In this document: one piece after another, positions 50,851 through 59,346 of the stretch
Layout of the letters: every line of letters begins with the position of its first letter
How positions within the stretch are numbered: position 1 is the stretch's first letter
Origin: Streptomyces aureoverticillatus
Lineage (GTDB): Bacteria; Actinomycetota; Actinomycetes; Streptomycetales; Streptomycetaceae
DNA length: 64,000 nt
Assembly (NCBI RefSeq): GCF_014649395.1
Contig: NZ_BMSY01000009.1
Span: 310,001 to 374,000 of the forward strand
Reading direction: 5' to 3'
Position numbers and translations under genes: made by a program
The notes under the pieces: generated by a model
What the model saw: the letters and a program-made list of their open reading frames with translations, nothing else
Told to the model about the DNA's origin: nothing
The model's database searches: none

Positions 50851-51858
50851 TCAGTCCGGGGCGGGCCCGGAGCTGGCCCGCACGGTCAGCTTCGGGGTGA
50901 GCAGCTCGACCGCGTCCGCGCCGTGCCCCTCCAGCTTGGCGACGATCCGCGCCACGGCCCTGCGGCCCATCTCCTCGGCGGGCAGGGACACGGAGGTGAG
51001 CCGCACGGACGCCTGGAGCGCCACCTGGTCCGAGCAGACGGCGACCACCGAGACGTCCTCGGGCACCGCCCGCCCGCGCAGCCGGAGCAGGCCGAGCAGC
51101 GGCTCCACGGCGGACTCGTTCTGCACGACGAACCCCGTGGTGCCGGGCCGCTCGTCGAAGATCCGGGCGAGCGTGGTCGCCGTCGGCCCGTAGCCCACCT
51201 CGCACGGGCGGTGCAGCAGGCGCACGTCCAGTTCCCGGGCCTTGGCGCGCAGCCCCTCCAGGGTGCGCTCGGCGAAGCCGGTGTGCCGTTCGTAGACGGC
51301 GGGCGCCTCGCCTATGACGGCGATGTCGCGGTGGCCGAGGCCGGCCAGGTGCTCGACGCACAGCGCGCCGGTCGCCACGAAGTCGAGGTCCACGCAGGTG
51401 AGCCCGGCCGTGTCGGCGGGGAGACCGATGAGCACGGCGGGCTGGGGGGCCTCGCGAAGGAGTGGGAGGCGGTCGTCGTCCAGCTCGACGTCCATCAGGA
51501 TCATGGCGTCGGCGAGTCCGCTGCCGGTGACGCGGCGCACGGCCGCCGGGCCCTCCTCGCGGGTCAGGAGCAGGACGTCGTATCCGTGGCCGCGGGCCGT
51601 GGTGGCGACCGCGACGGCTATCTCCATCATCACGGGGACGTACATGTCGGTGCGCAGCGGCATCATCAGGGCGATGACGTTGGACTTGCTGCTGGCCAGG
51701 GCGCGGGCGCCCGCGTTCGGGTGGTAGCCGAGCTCCTGGATGCTGCGTTCGACGCGCTCGCGGGTGCCGGCGGATATGGAGCGCTTGCCGCTGAGGACGT
51801 AGCTCACCGTGCTGGCCGAGACTCCGGCGTGCCTGGCGACCTCGGCGAGGGTGACCAT
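50851..51858 (-). CDS. LacI family repressor
   Basis: A 335-residue repressor with an N-terminal LacI helix-turn-helix (TLAEVARHAGVSASTVSYVL) and hinge helix (GARALASSKSNVIALMMPL), then a sugar-binding core domain. The hinge places it among repressors that bind palindromes with a central CG. Three copies of TCGAAGCGCTTCGA occur in the window: 77 bp upstream of its own start, before GH3 and before the lipoprotein gene. It therefore very likely controls itself, the importer and the GH3-GH31 operon, released by an oligosaccharide. Confidence 0.95.
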   Translation of the reverse strand: MVTLAEVARHAGVSASTVSYVLSGKRSISAGTRERVERSIQELGYHPNAGARALASSKSNVIALMMPLRTDMYVPVMMEIAVAVATTARGHGYDVLLLTREEGPAAVRRVTGSGLADAMILMDVELDDDRLPLLREAPQPAVLIGLPADTAGLTCVDLDFVATGALCVEHLAGLGHRDIAVIGEAPAVYERHTGFAERTLEGLRAKARELDVRLLHRPCEVGYGPTATTLARIFDERPGTTGFVVQNESAVEPLLGLLRLRGRAVPEDVSVVAVCSDQVALQASVRLTSVSLPAEEMGRRAVARIVAKLEGHGADAVELLTPKLTVRASSGPAPD

Positions 51859-51934
51859 TCAGTTCTCCCGGACTAGGCGCTGCATCCTGCGGAGGAGCCT
51901 ATGGCGGGTGTCTCGAACCTGTCCAGGCATCGTG

Positions 51935-51948
51935 TCGAAGCGCTTCGA
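51935..51948. promoter_or_regulatory. LacI-type operator before the lacI-like gene
   Basis: TCGAAGCGCTTCGA, identical to the cores at 46903 and 47075, 77 bp upstream of the repressor start. It indicates autoregulation. Confidence 0.75.
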
Positions 51949-51954
51949 AGGCGC

Positions 51955-51996
51955 CCCGCGGTCCAGAAGGGACACAGCTCCTTCCTGGACCGCGGG
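51955..51996. terminator. Hairpin after GH6
   Basis: Perfect 12-bp arms CCCGCGGTCCAG (51955-51966) and CTGGACCGCGGG (51985-51996), extended inward by AAGG/CCTT with a one-base bulge, 19 bp past the GH6 stop. Confidence 0.75.
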
Positions 51997-52014
51997 CGCG
52001 CCGGAGGCGCGGCC

Positions 52015-53373
52015 CTAGAGCTTCGGGTGCGCGTTCTTCAGGAGTTCCTGGAACTGGGCGGAGAACCAGTGACCGGACAGCGGGGCGTTCGGCAGCGCGC
52101 CGGACATGTTGTGGCCGTTGCGCGGGTTGCCCGTGTACGTCGGGTCGCACATGCGGTCGAAGCCCTTGCCCTCGTCGTTCGGGATCTCCTTGCTGGCGCC
52201 GTCGGACTCGCCCGGCGGCTTCATCCACACGTAGGCGTCGATGCCGGGCTCCGGTGCGGCCTTGGGGCGTTCGCCGAGGCCCGCGCCGGACTGGTTGCAC
52301 CAGTTGCCGATGTGGATGCGGCGGTCGAAGCGGCCGCCGTTCACGTAGGCGTTCACGTCGGTCGTGGGGCCGGGGCCCGTCGGCCGCGCGCTGCCGCCCC
52401 AGCCGTTGCGGGAGGTGTCGATGAGCATGCCGATGTCGGACTTGAAGCCGGTGGACACCAGCTGGTTGCGGAAGGCCTGCGCGAAGGAGAGCGAGTCGGT
52501 GTAGCGGTTCCAGTCGACCCACTTCGACTCGCGCACGGAGCGGCCGCCGACCGTGTCACCGATCTTGACGTGGTCCTCCTTCAGGGCGCTGTAGTTGGCG
52601 GTGTTGACGATGAAGCCGTGCACCTTGTCGACGGTGCTGCCCTCGGCGGTCGCGGCCTGGTGCATGATCTGCGCGGAGGCGGCGAAGTTGTCGTCCCAGC
52701 CGATCCAGCCGTGGTGGCCCGCGTCCACGTAGTTGTAGACGTTGGGCACGGCGCCCAGCTTGTTCAGGGCGTAGCCGACGCCCTTGACGTAGTTGCCGTT
52801 GGCCTTCATCACGTCGCACTCGGGGGTCGCGGTGGGGCGGCCGCCGGTGTTCGTGACGAGGTTGGGCAGCGAGTCGATCTCGACGGTGGTGACGATGCGC
52901 AGGTTCGCGTACTTGGATTCGGCGAGGATCTGCGCGATCGGGTCGATGTAGCCCGTCTTGTACTTGTCGATCTCGGTCGGTCCGAGTTCGCCGTTGGAGG
53001 CGAGGGCGGAGCAGTCGCGGCCCGGCAGGTTGTAAATCACCAACTGGACGACGTTCGCGTTCTGTTGGAGGGCCGCGTCGAGGTGGGCGCGCAGGCCCAT
53101 CTTGCCGCCGCTGCCCCCGATGGCGGCGATCCGGTCGAGCCAGACGCCGGTGGGCTGGTCGGCGACGGCGCTGCCGCCCGGTTCGGCCGCGGCGTTCCTG
53201 GACCACTCGGGGTTCACATAGACCTTGGCGCCCGCGTAGGGGTTGTCGACGCGGGCGGCGGCGGCCCGCGCGCCGCTGTCCCCGGCGAAGGCGACGGCGG
53301 TGCCGCCGCTGACGGCGAGGACGGTGGAGAGGGCGAGCAGGAGGGTGCGTGATCTGCGGTGTGTGCGGCTCAT
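52015..53373 (-). CDS. Secreted GH6 cellulase, no binding module
   Basis: A 452-residue exported family 6 glycoside hydrolase (endoglucanase or cellobiohydrolase). The signal peptide covers about 30 residues (LLLALSTVLAVSGGTAVAFA). Catalytic-site landmarks are VIYNLPGRDCSALASNGEL, TVEIDSLPNLVTN, YVDAGHHGWIGWDDN, GFIVNTANY, MLIDTSRNGWGG and YVWMKPPGESDG. Streptomyces GH6 enzymes commonly carry a CBM2, which is absent here. It lies 14 bp behind GH5 on the same strand, so the two form an operon, with a strong hairpin after the stop. Confidence 0.95.
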   Translation of the reverse strand: MSRTHRRSRTLLLALSTVLAVSGGTAVAFAGDSGARAAAARVDNPYAGAKVYVNPEWSRNAAAEPGGSAVADQPTGVWLDRIAAIGGSGGKMGLRAHLDAALQQNANVVQLVIYNLPGRDCSALASNGELGPTEIDKYKTGYIDPIAQILAESKYANLRIVTTVEIDSLPNLVTNTGGRPTATPECDVMKANGNYVKGVGYALNKLGAVPNVYNYVDAGHHGWIGWDDNFAASAQIMHQAATAEGSTVDKVHGFIVNTANYSALKEDHVKIGDTVGGRSVRESKWVDWNRYTDSLSFAQAFRNQLVSTGFKSDIGMLIDTSRNGWGGSARPTGPGPTTDVNAYVNGGRFDRRIHIGNWCNQSGAGLGERPKAAPEPGIDAYVWMKPPGESDGASKEIPNDEGKGFDRMCDPTYTGNPRNGHNMSGALPNAPLSGHWFSAQFQELLKNAHPKL

Positions 53374-53387
53374 GCGTCAGGGGCCTC

Positions 53388-54569
53388 TCAGGTGTGGAGG
53401 GATCGCAGGTGGTCGCGCAGGCCGATGCCGTACGCGGTGGGTGTGCCGTCGTAGTCGCTGATCAGGGCCGGTCCCGAGGAGCAGTTCCAGGTGTTCCAGG
53501 TCCAGCCGAGGTAGGAGAGCGCGCGCTCGTCGAACCACGTCATGACGCGGTCGACGAAGGCGTGCGCGCAGGTGTTCTCGCCGATCTCGCCCGCGACGAG
53601 CGGGACCTTCGCGGCGACCGGGGCGAGGGTGCGGTTCCAGCAGTCCTCGGTCGAGCAGGTGTTGAAGTTGTAGACGTGCCAGGCCGCGGCGAGATTGCCC
53701 GCGGGGTCGGTGGGCGCGTGCTCCAGCCAGCGGCTCAGGTCGTTGGAGTACGCGACGCCGGGCACCAGGACGAGGTTCTTCGCGCCGATGGCGCGCACGG
53801 TGTCCACGAGGTCCTGCATTCCGGCGACTTCGTAGCCGATGCCGGGGCAGCTGCCGCCGTCGCGCCAGCAGGCCCAGGCCTGGTCGTTGGTGGGGGTGGC
53901 GCGGTCGGGGTAGGGCTCGTTGAAGAGGTCGAAGACGACGGTGCGGTCGTCCTTGTAGGTCTGGGCGACCGAAGTCCAGAACGCGGGGGTGTAGCGGGCG
54001 TTCGGCATCGGCTTCTGGCAGCTGGCGTGGACGTCCGCGCAGCCGGCGGAGTTGCCGGTGTGCTGGCCGTGCGACCAGTGCAGTTCGAGCACGGGTGTCA
54101 TGCCGTGGCTCTTGACGCGCTCGACCAGCGCGCCCACGGCGGAGCGGTAGGTGGCGCCCGCGTACTCGGGCTTGATGTTGGCGGTGCCGAGCCAGCACTC
54201 CTCGTTGAGCGGGATGCGGACGGTGTTGGCCTTCCAGTCCGCGATGGCCTTGACGGAGGCGTCGTCGACGGGGCCGTCGAAGATTCCCCAGCCCTGGACG
54301 CAGGCGTACTCGGCGCCGGAGCGGTTGACTCCGAGCAGCCGGTGGGGGGTGCCGTCGGGTTTCACGAGCTTGTTGCCCGCGACGGTCAGGACGGGTGGCG
54401 CGGCCGCTTTCGCACCGGTGGCCGGGGGCGGCGCCGCGCCCGCCGTCGACAGGGTGGCGGGGCCCATGAGACCGGCGGCGGACAGCAGCACACAGGCCAG
54501 TACGGCCAGTGCGCGCGAAAGCCGCCGAGGCGGCCGCGGGGACGGTCCGGATCGTGGGGGTTGCCGCAT
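53388..54569 (-). CDS. Secreted GH5 cellulase
   Basis: A 393-residue exported family 5 hydrolase, probably an endoglucanase. A long basic leader and hydrophobic core (LAVLACVLLSAAGLMGP) precede an Ala/Pro linker. The barrel has the acid/base Glu in VVFDLFNEPYPD and nucleophile Glu in PLVAGEIGENTCA; VNRSGAEYACVQGWGIFDGP opens the domain. Six Cys suggest disulfides. No carbohydrate-binding module is present. ATG at 54569 has AAGGAG 6 bp upstream. It is first of a two-gene operon with GH6, divergent from GH48. Confidence 0.94.
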   Translation of the reverse strand: MRQPPRSGPSPRPPRRLSRALAVLACVLLSAAGLMGPATLSTAGAAPPPATGAKAAAPPVLTVAGNKLVKPDGTPHRLLGVNRSGAEYACVQGWGIFDGPVDDASVKAIADWKANTVRIPLNEECWLGTANIKPEYAGATYRSAVGALVERVKSHGMTPVLELHWSHGQHTGNSAGCADVHASCQKPMPNARYTPAFWTSVAQTYKDDRTVVFDLFNEPYPDRATPTNDQAWACWRDGGSCPGIGYEVAGMQDLVDTVRAIGAKNLVLVPGVAYSNDLSRWLEHAPTDPAGNLAAAWHVYNFNTCSTEDCWNRTLAPVAAKVPLVAGEIGENTCAHAFVDRVMTWFDERALSYLGWTWNTWNCSSGPALISDYDGTPTAYGIGLRDHLRSLHT

Positions 54570-54664
54570 GAGCGACTCCTTCGAGGTCGGCTCAAGGTCG
54601 GGCTTGTGCGGTTCAGTCGCCGCCGGGAGCGGAAAGGGTTGCCGCGTTTTCCGGAGATTTCTTC

Positions 54665-54680
54665 GTCGAATTGATTCGAC
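54665..54680. promoter_or_regulatory. Palindrome in the GH5/GH48 divergent gap
   Basis: GTCGAATTGATTCGAC, perfect 6-bp arms around TTGA, about 95 bp from GH5 and 90 bp from GH48. Distinct from both the LacI-type and CebR-type motifs. Confidence 0.35.
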
Positions 54681-54702
54681 AACTCACTTCACGCCGGAAC
54701 CC

Positions 54703-54731
54703 TTGACAACCTCTAGTCGCACAACGACTTT
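54703..54731 (+). promoter_or_regulatory. Promoter of GH48
   Basis: Consensus -35 TTGACA (54703-54708), 17-bp spacer and a weak -10 GACTTT (54726-54731) that runs into the CebR-type box. Confidence 0.5.
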
Positions 54732-54744
54732 GGGAGCGCTCCCA
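54731..54744. promoter_or_regulatory. CebR-type box before GH48
   Basis: TGGGAGCGCTCCCA, a perfect 14-bp palindrome identical to the known CebR operator of streptomycetes. CebR is released by cello-oligosaccharides. It lies at the expected transcription start, 25 bp before the GH48 ATG. The CebR gene is not in the window. Confidence 0.85.
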
Positions 54745-54768
54745 TGAAACTGGAGGAAGGACACCCGT

Positions 54769-56889
54769 ATGCGTGCTCTACTCAGCCTCGCCTGGCGATG
54801 TCCGCGCCAGTTCCCCGATCGACCTGCTGTTCCGGCTGGGGGTCCGGGGGTTATCCCCCGGGAAAACGCAGCACCTGATCCCTCGGAATCCAGATCGCAG
54901 TTGAGCCGGCGTCACCTCCTCGCGATCAGCGCGGTCGCGATCACGGCGCCGGTCGTGAACTCGCTGATGTCCCCCAGCGCCCACGCGGCCCCCGGCGCGG
55001 CCGCGGCGACACCGTACGAGCAGCGCTTCCTCGATCTCTACGCGAAGATCACCAGTCCGGGGAACGGCTATTTCTCGCCGGACGGAATTCCGTACCACTC
55101 CGTGGAAACCCTGATCGTGGAAGCTCCCGATCACGGCCACGAGACGACGTCGGAGGCCTACAGCTATCTGATCTGGCTGCAGGCCATGTACGGCAGGGTG
55201 ACGGGCGACTGGTCCCGGTTCAACCAGGCGTGGGAAACCATGGAGAAATACATGATCCCCACGCACGACCAGCAGCCGACGAACAGTTTCTACAACGCCT
55301 CGAAGCCCGCGACGTACGCCCCCGAGTGGGACCAGCCGTCGCAGTATCCCGCCCGGCTCGACCCCGGCGTCGGGGTCGGCGCCGACCCGCTCGCGGCCGA
55401 GCTGAAGAGCGCGTACGGCACCGACGACATCTACGGCATGCACTGGCTGCAGGACGTCGACAACACCTACGGCTTCGGCGGCTCCGGGAAGACCCCGACG
55501 TACATCAACACCTTCCAGCGCGGCTCCCAGGAGTCGGTCTGGGAGACGGTCACGCAGCCGTGCCGCGACGACTTCACCCACGGCGGCAGGAACGGCTACC
55601 TCGACCTGTTCACCGGGGACAACTCCTACGCCAAGCAGTGGAAGTACACCAACGCGCCCGACGCCGACGCGCGCGCAGTCCAGGCCGCCTACTGGGCGCA
55701 CAAGTGGGCCACCGCGCAGGGCAAGCAGGCGCAGGTCGCGGCGACCGTCGCGAAGGCCGCGAAGATGGGCGACTACCTGCGCTACGCCATGTTCGACAAG
55801 TACTTCAAGAAGGTCGGAGACTGCGTCGGCCCCTCCGGCTGCGCGCCGGGCAGCGGCAAGAACAGCTCGCACTACCTGCTGTCCTGGTACTACGCGTGGG
55901 GCGGCGCCCTCGACACCTCGGCCGGCTGGGCCTGGCGCATCGGCTGCAGCCACAGTCACGGCGGCTACCAGAACCCGCTCGCCGCCTACGCCCTCAGCTC
56001 GTACGCGGCCCTCACCCCCAAGTCGGCCACGGGCAAGGCGGACTGGGCGCTGAGCCTGAAGCGGCAGCTGGAGTTCTACCGCTGGCTGCAGTCCGCCGAG
56101 GGCGCCATCGCGGGCGGCGCGACCAACAGCTGGCAGGGGCGGTACGCGACGCCGCCGTCCGGCACGCCCACGTTCTACGGCATGTACTACGACGAGAAGC
56201 CCGTCTACCACGACCCGCCGTCGAACCAGTGGTTCGGCTTCCAGGCCTGGTCGATGGAGCGGGTCGCCGAGTACTACCACCAGACGGGCGCCGCCGACGC
56301 CAAGGCCGTCCTCGACAAGTGGGTGAACTGGGCCCTGGCGAACACCACCGTCGCCGCCGACGGGACGTACGCCTTCCCGTCCACGCTCAGCTGGTCCGGG
56401 AAGCCCGACACCTGGAACCCGTCGAACCCCGGCGGCAACGCGGGCCTGCACGTCTCCGTCGTGGACCGCACCAACGACGTGGGCGTGGCGGGCGCCTACG
56501 CGCGCACCCTCGTCTACTACGCCGCGCGGTCCGGCCACACCCGGGCCAGGACCACCGCCAAGGCCCTGCTCGACGGCATGTGGACGCACCACCAGGACGC
56601 CCGGGGCATCGCGGTGCCCGAGCGGCGCGCCGACTACAACCGGTTCGACGCCGGCGTGTACGTGCCCGGCGGCTGGACCGGCAGGATGCCGAACGGCGAC
56701 GCGATCAACTCCTCGTCGACGTTCACCTCCATCCGCTCCTTCTACAAGAAGGACCCCGACTGGCCGAAGGTCGAGGCCTATCTGGCGGGCGGCGCCGCGC
56801 CCACCCTCACCTACCACCGGTTCTGGGCCCAGGTGGACATCGCTCTGGCCCTGGGCGCGTACGCGGAGCTCCTCGAAGGCACCCGCTGA
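54769..56889 (+). CDS. Secreted GH48 processive cellulase, no binding module
   Basis: A 706-residue family 48 exocellulase acting from reducing ends of cellulose chains. A 47-residue leader precedes a Tat-type signal (LSRRHLLAISAVAITAP, cleavage near AHA). The catalytic (alpha/alpha)6 domain fills the rest: HETTSEAYSYLIWLQAMYGR with the probable acid Glu, PARLDPGVGVGADPLAAELK, DIYGMHWLQDVDNTYGFG, FQRGSQESVWETV, GYQNPLAAYALS and DRTNDVGVAGAYARTL. Homologues in the genus usually add FnIII and CBM2, which are missing here. ATG at 54769 follows GGAGGAAGG by 8 bp; nothing further downstream has a comparable ribosome site. Confidence 0.96.
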   Translation: MRALLSLAWRCPRQFPDRPAVPAGGPGVIPRENAAPDPSESRSQLSRRHLLAISAVAITAPVVNSLMSPSAHAAPGAAAATPYEQRFLDLYAKITSPGNGYFSPDGIPYHSVETLIVEAPDHGHETTSEAYSYLIWLQAMYGRVTGDWSRFNQAWETMEKYMIPTHDQQPTNSFYNASKPATYAPEWDQPSQYPARLDPGVGVGADPLAAELKSAYGTDDIYGMHWLQDVDNTYGFGGSGKTPTYINTFQRGSQESVWETVTQPCRDDFTHGGRNGYLDLFTGDNSYAKQWKYTNAPDADARAVQAAYWAHKWATAQGKQAQVAATVAKAAKMGDYLRYAMFDKYFKKVGDCVGPSGCAPGSGKNSSHYLLSWYYAWGGALDTSAGWAWRIGCSHSHGGYQNPLAAYALSSYAALTPKSATGKADWALSLKRQLEFYRWLQSAEGAIAGGATNSWQGRYATPPSGTPTFYGMYYDEKPVYHDPPSNQWFGFQAWSMERVAEYYHQTGAADAKAVLDKWVNWALANTTVAADGTYAFPSTLSWSGKPDTWNPSNPGGNAGLHVSVVDRTNDVGVAGAYARTLVYYAARSGHTRARTTAKALLDGMWTHHQDARGIAVPERRADYNRFDAGVYVPGGWTGRMPNGDAINSSSTFTSIRSFYKKDPDWPKVEAYLAGGAAPTLTYHRFWAQVDIALALGAYAELLEGTR

Positions 56890-56906
56890 GGCCGCCCCGC
56901 ACCACC

Positions 56907-56935
56907 CTGGGGCCCCGGCGCGGCCGGGGCCCCAG
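56907..56935. terminator. Strong hairpin between GH48 and GH74
   Basis: Perfect 12-bp arms CTGGGGCCCCGG (56907-56918) and CCGGGGCCCCAG (56924-56935) with a 5-nt loop, 18 bp after GH48. It may terminate or reduce read-through into GH74. Confidence 0.7.
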
Positions 56936-56971
56936 CGCACCCCCACACCCCCGCACCCCAAGGACCCCCCC

Positions 56972-59326
56972 ATGCCTGAAGTGCCTGTGCCCCGCGCGCA
57001 CAGAGCGCGTGCGATCCCCGCCCTCCTCGGTCTGCTCGCCGGGCTCCTCGCGGGCGGCCCGCTCTCCGCCCCGGAGCGGGCCGCCGCCCGACCGCTCACC
57101 GCCACCGCCGCATCCGCCACCGCCGCCGAGCCGTACACCTGGAAGAACGTACGCGTCGACGGCGGTGGCTTCGTCCCCGGCATCGTCTTCAACCGCTCCG
57201 AGCGCGACCTGGCCTACGCGCGCACCGACATCGGCGGCGCCTACCGCTGGCAGCGGTCCACCAAGTCCTGGACACCCCTGCTCGACTCGATCGGCTGGGA
57301 CGACTGGGGGCACACCGGCGTGGTCAGCCTCGCCTCCGACTCCGTCGACCCCGACAAGGTGTACGCGGCCGTCGGCACGTACACCAACGACTGGGACCCC
57401 GGCAACGGCGCCGTCCTCCGCTCCGCCGACCGCGGCGCGACCTGGAAGAAGACGGACCTGCCGTTCAAGCTCGGCGGCAACATGCCCGGCCGCGGCATGG
57501 GCGAGCGCCTGGCCGTCGACCCGCACGACAACCGCGTCCTGTACCTGGGCGCGCCCAGCGGCAAGGGCCTGTGGCGCTCCACGGACTCCGGCGCCAGCTG
57601 GTCGCAGGTCACGAACTTCCCCAACGTCGGCAACTACAAGGAGAACCCGAACGACTCGACCGGCTACGCCTCCGACAACCAGGGCATCGTCTGGGTGACG
57701 TTCGACGAATCGACCGGGACGGGCTCGGGCGGTACACAGAGAACCCGGACGATCTACGTCGGGGTCGCCGACAAGGACAACGCCGTCTACAAATCGACAG
57801 ACGCCGGGGCCAGTTGGTCCCGCGTCGCGGGCCAGCCCACCGGCCACCTCGCCCACAAGGGCGTCCTGGACGCCGAGAACGGCTATCTGTACCTCGCCTA
57901 CAGCGACAAGGGCGGACCGTACGACGGCGGCAAGGGCCAGGTGTGGCGGTACGCGACGAAGACCGGTGAGTGGAAGAACATCAGCCCGGTCGCCGAGGCC
58001 GACACCTACTACGGCTTCAGCGGTCTGAGCGTCGACCGGCAGCACCCGGGCACCGTCATGGTCACCGGCTACAGCTCCTGGTGGCCGGACACGCAGATCT
58101 TCCGCTCCACGGACAGCGGCGCCAACTGGACGCCGGCCTGGAGCTACTCCTCGTACCCGAACCGCGAGAACCGCTACACCATGGACACCTCGTCCGTACC
58201 GTGGCTGTCCTGGGGCGCGCACCCGCAGCCGCCCGAGCAGACCCCGAAGCTCGGGTGGATGACGGAGGCCCTGGAGATCGACCCGTTCGACTCCGATCGG
58301 ATGGTGTACGGCACGGGCGCGACCGTCTTCGGCACGGAGAACCTCACCGACTGGGACAGGGCCGGGTCCAAGTTCACCGTCACGCCGATGGTGAAGGGCC
58401 TGGAGGAGACGGCCGTGAACGACCTCGCCGCTCCCCCGTCCGGGGCGCCGCTGCTCAGCGCGCTCGGCGACATCGGCGGCTTCCGGCACACGGACGTCAC
58501 CAAGGTGCCGCCGCTGATGTACACCTCGCCGAACTTCACCACGTCCACGAGCCTGGACTACGCCGAGTCCAGTCCGAACACGGTGGTTCGGGTCGGCAAC
58601 GCGGACGCCGCGCCGCGCATCGCCTTCTCCACGGACAACGGGGCGAACTGGTTCGGCGGGCAGGAGCCCGCCGGCGTCACGGGCGGCGGGACGGTCGCGG
58701 CGGCGGCCGACGGCAGCCGCTTCGTGTGGAGCCCCGAGGGCGGGGGCGTGCACACGGCGTCCGGGTTCGGCTCGTCGTGGACGGCGTCGTCCGGCATCCC
58801 GAAGGGCGCCACCGTGGAGGCCGACCGGGTCGACCCGAAGACGTTCTACGGCTTCAAGTCCGGCACCTTCTACGTCAGCACGGACGGCGGCGCGACCTTC
58901 GCCGCGAAGGCGTCGGCGGGGCTGCCCGCCGAGGGGAACGTGCGGTTCCAGGCGGTGCCGGGAAAGAAGGGCGACATCTGGCTCGCGGGCGGCAAGGCCG
59001 GCGGCACCTACGGCCTGTGGCACTCCACCGACGGCGGGACGAGCTTCACCAAGGTCTCCGGCGTCCAGGAGGCCGACACCATCGGCTTCGGCAAGGCGGC
59101 GCCCGGCGCCTCGTACCAGACGCTCTACACCAGCGCGAAGGTCGGCGGCGTGCGCGGGATCTTCCGCTCCACGGACGCCGGGGCGAGCTGGGTGCGCCTC
59201 AACGACTCGGCGCACCAGTGGGGTTGGACCGGAGCGGCGATCACCGGTGACCCGAAGGTGTACGGCCGGGTGTACGTCTCGACGAACGGCCGCGGCATCG
59301 TCTACGGCGACACCGCGGCCGAATAG
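56972..59326 (+). CDS. Secreted GH74 xyloglucanase, no binding module
   Basis: A 784-residue exported family 74 hydrolase cleaving the xyloglucan backbone. The signal region (ALLGLLAGLLAGG) is followed by two seven-bladed propellers with many Asp-box repeats (STDSGASWSQV, STDAGASWSRV, STDSGANWTPA, STDGGTSFTKV). The two catalytic Asp regions are seen in YARTDIGGAYRW near residue 85 and LGDIGGFRHTDV near residue 500. A CBM2, common in Streptomyces homologues, is absent. ATG at 56972 follows AAGGA by about 8 bp. It lies 82 bp after GH48 behind a hairpin. It would feed oligosaccharides to the LacI-controlled importer and GH31/GH3. Confidence 0.95.
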   Translation: MPEVPVPRAHRARAIPALLGLLAGLLAGGPLSAPERAAARPLTATAASATAAEPYTWKNVRVDGGGFVPGIVFNRSERDLAYARTDIGGAYRWQRSTKSWTPLLDSIGWDDWGHTGVVSLASDSVDPDKVYAAVGTYTNDWDPGNGAVLRSADRGATWKKTDLPFKLGGNMPGRGMGERLAVDPHDNRVLYLGAPSGKGLWRSTDSGASWSQVTNFPNVGNYKENPNDSTGYASDNQGIVWVTFDESTGTGSGGTQRTRTIYVGVADKDNAVYKSTDAGASWSRVAGQPTGHLAHKGVLDAENGYLYLAYSDKGGPYDGGKGQVWRYATKTGEWKNISPVAEADTYYGFSGLSVDRQHPGTVMVTGYSSWWPDTQIFRSTDSGANWTPAWSYSSYPNRENRYTMDTSSVPWLSWGAHPQPPEQTPKLGWMTEALEIDPFDSDRMVYGTGATVFGTENLTDWDRAGSKFTVTPMVKGLEETAVNDLAAPPSGAPLLSALGDIGGFRHTDVTKVPPLMYTSPNFTTSTSLDYAESSPNTVVRVGNADAAPRIAFSTDNGANWFGGQEPAGVTGGGTVAAAADGSRFVWSPEGGGVHTASGFGSSWTASSGIPKGATVEADRVDPKTFYGFKSGTFYVSTDGGATFAAKASAGLPAEGNVRFQAVPGKKGDIWLAGGKAGGTYGLWHSTDGGTSFTKVSGVQEADTIGFGKAAPGASYQTLYTSAKVGGVRGIFRSTDAGASWVRLNDSAHQWGWTGAAITGDPKVYGRVYVSTNGRGIVYGDTAAE

Positions 59327-59346
59327 CCCTGCGCGGATGGCGAGTT

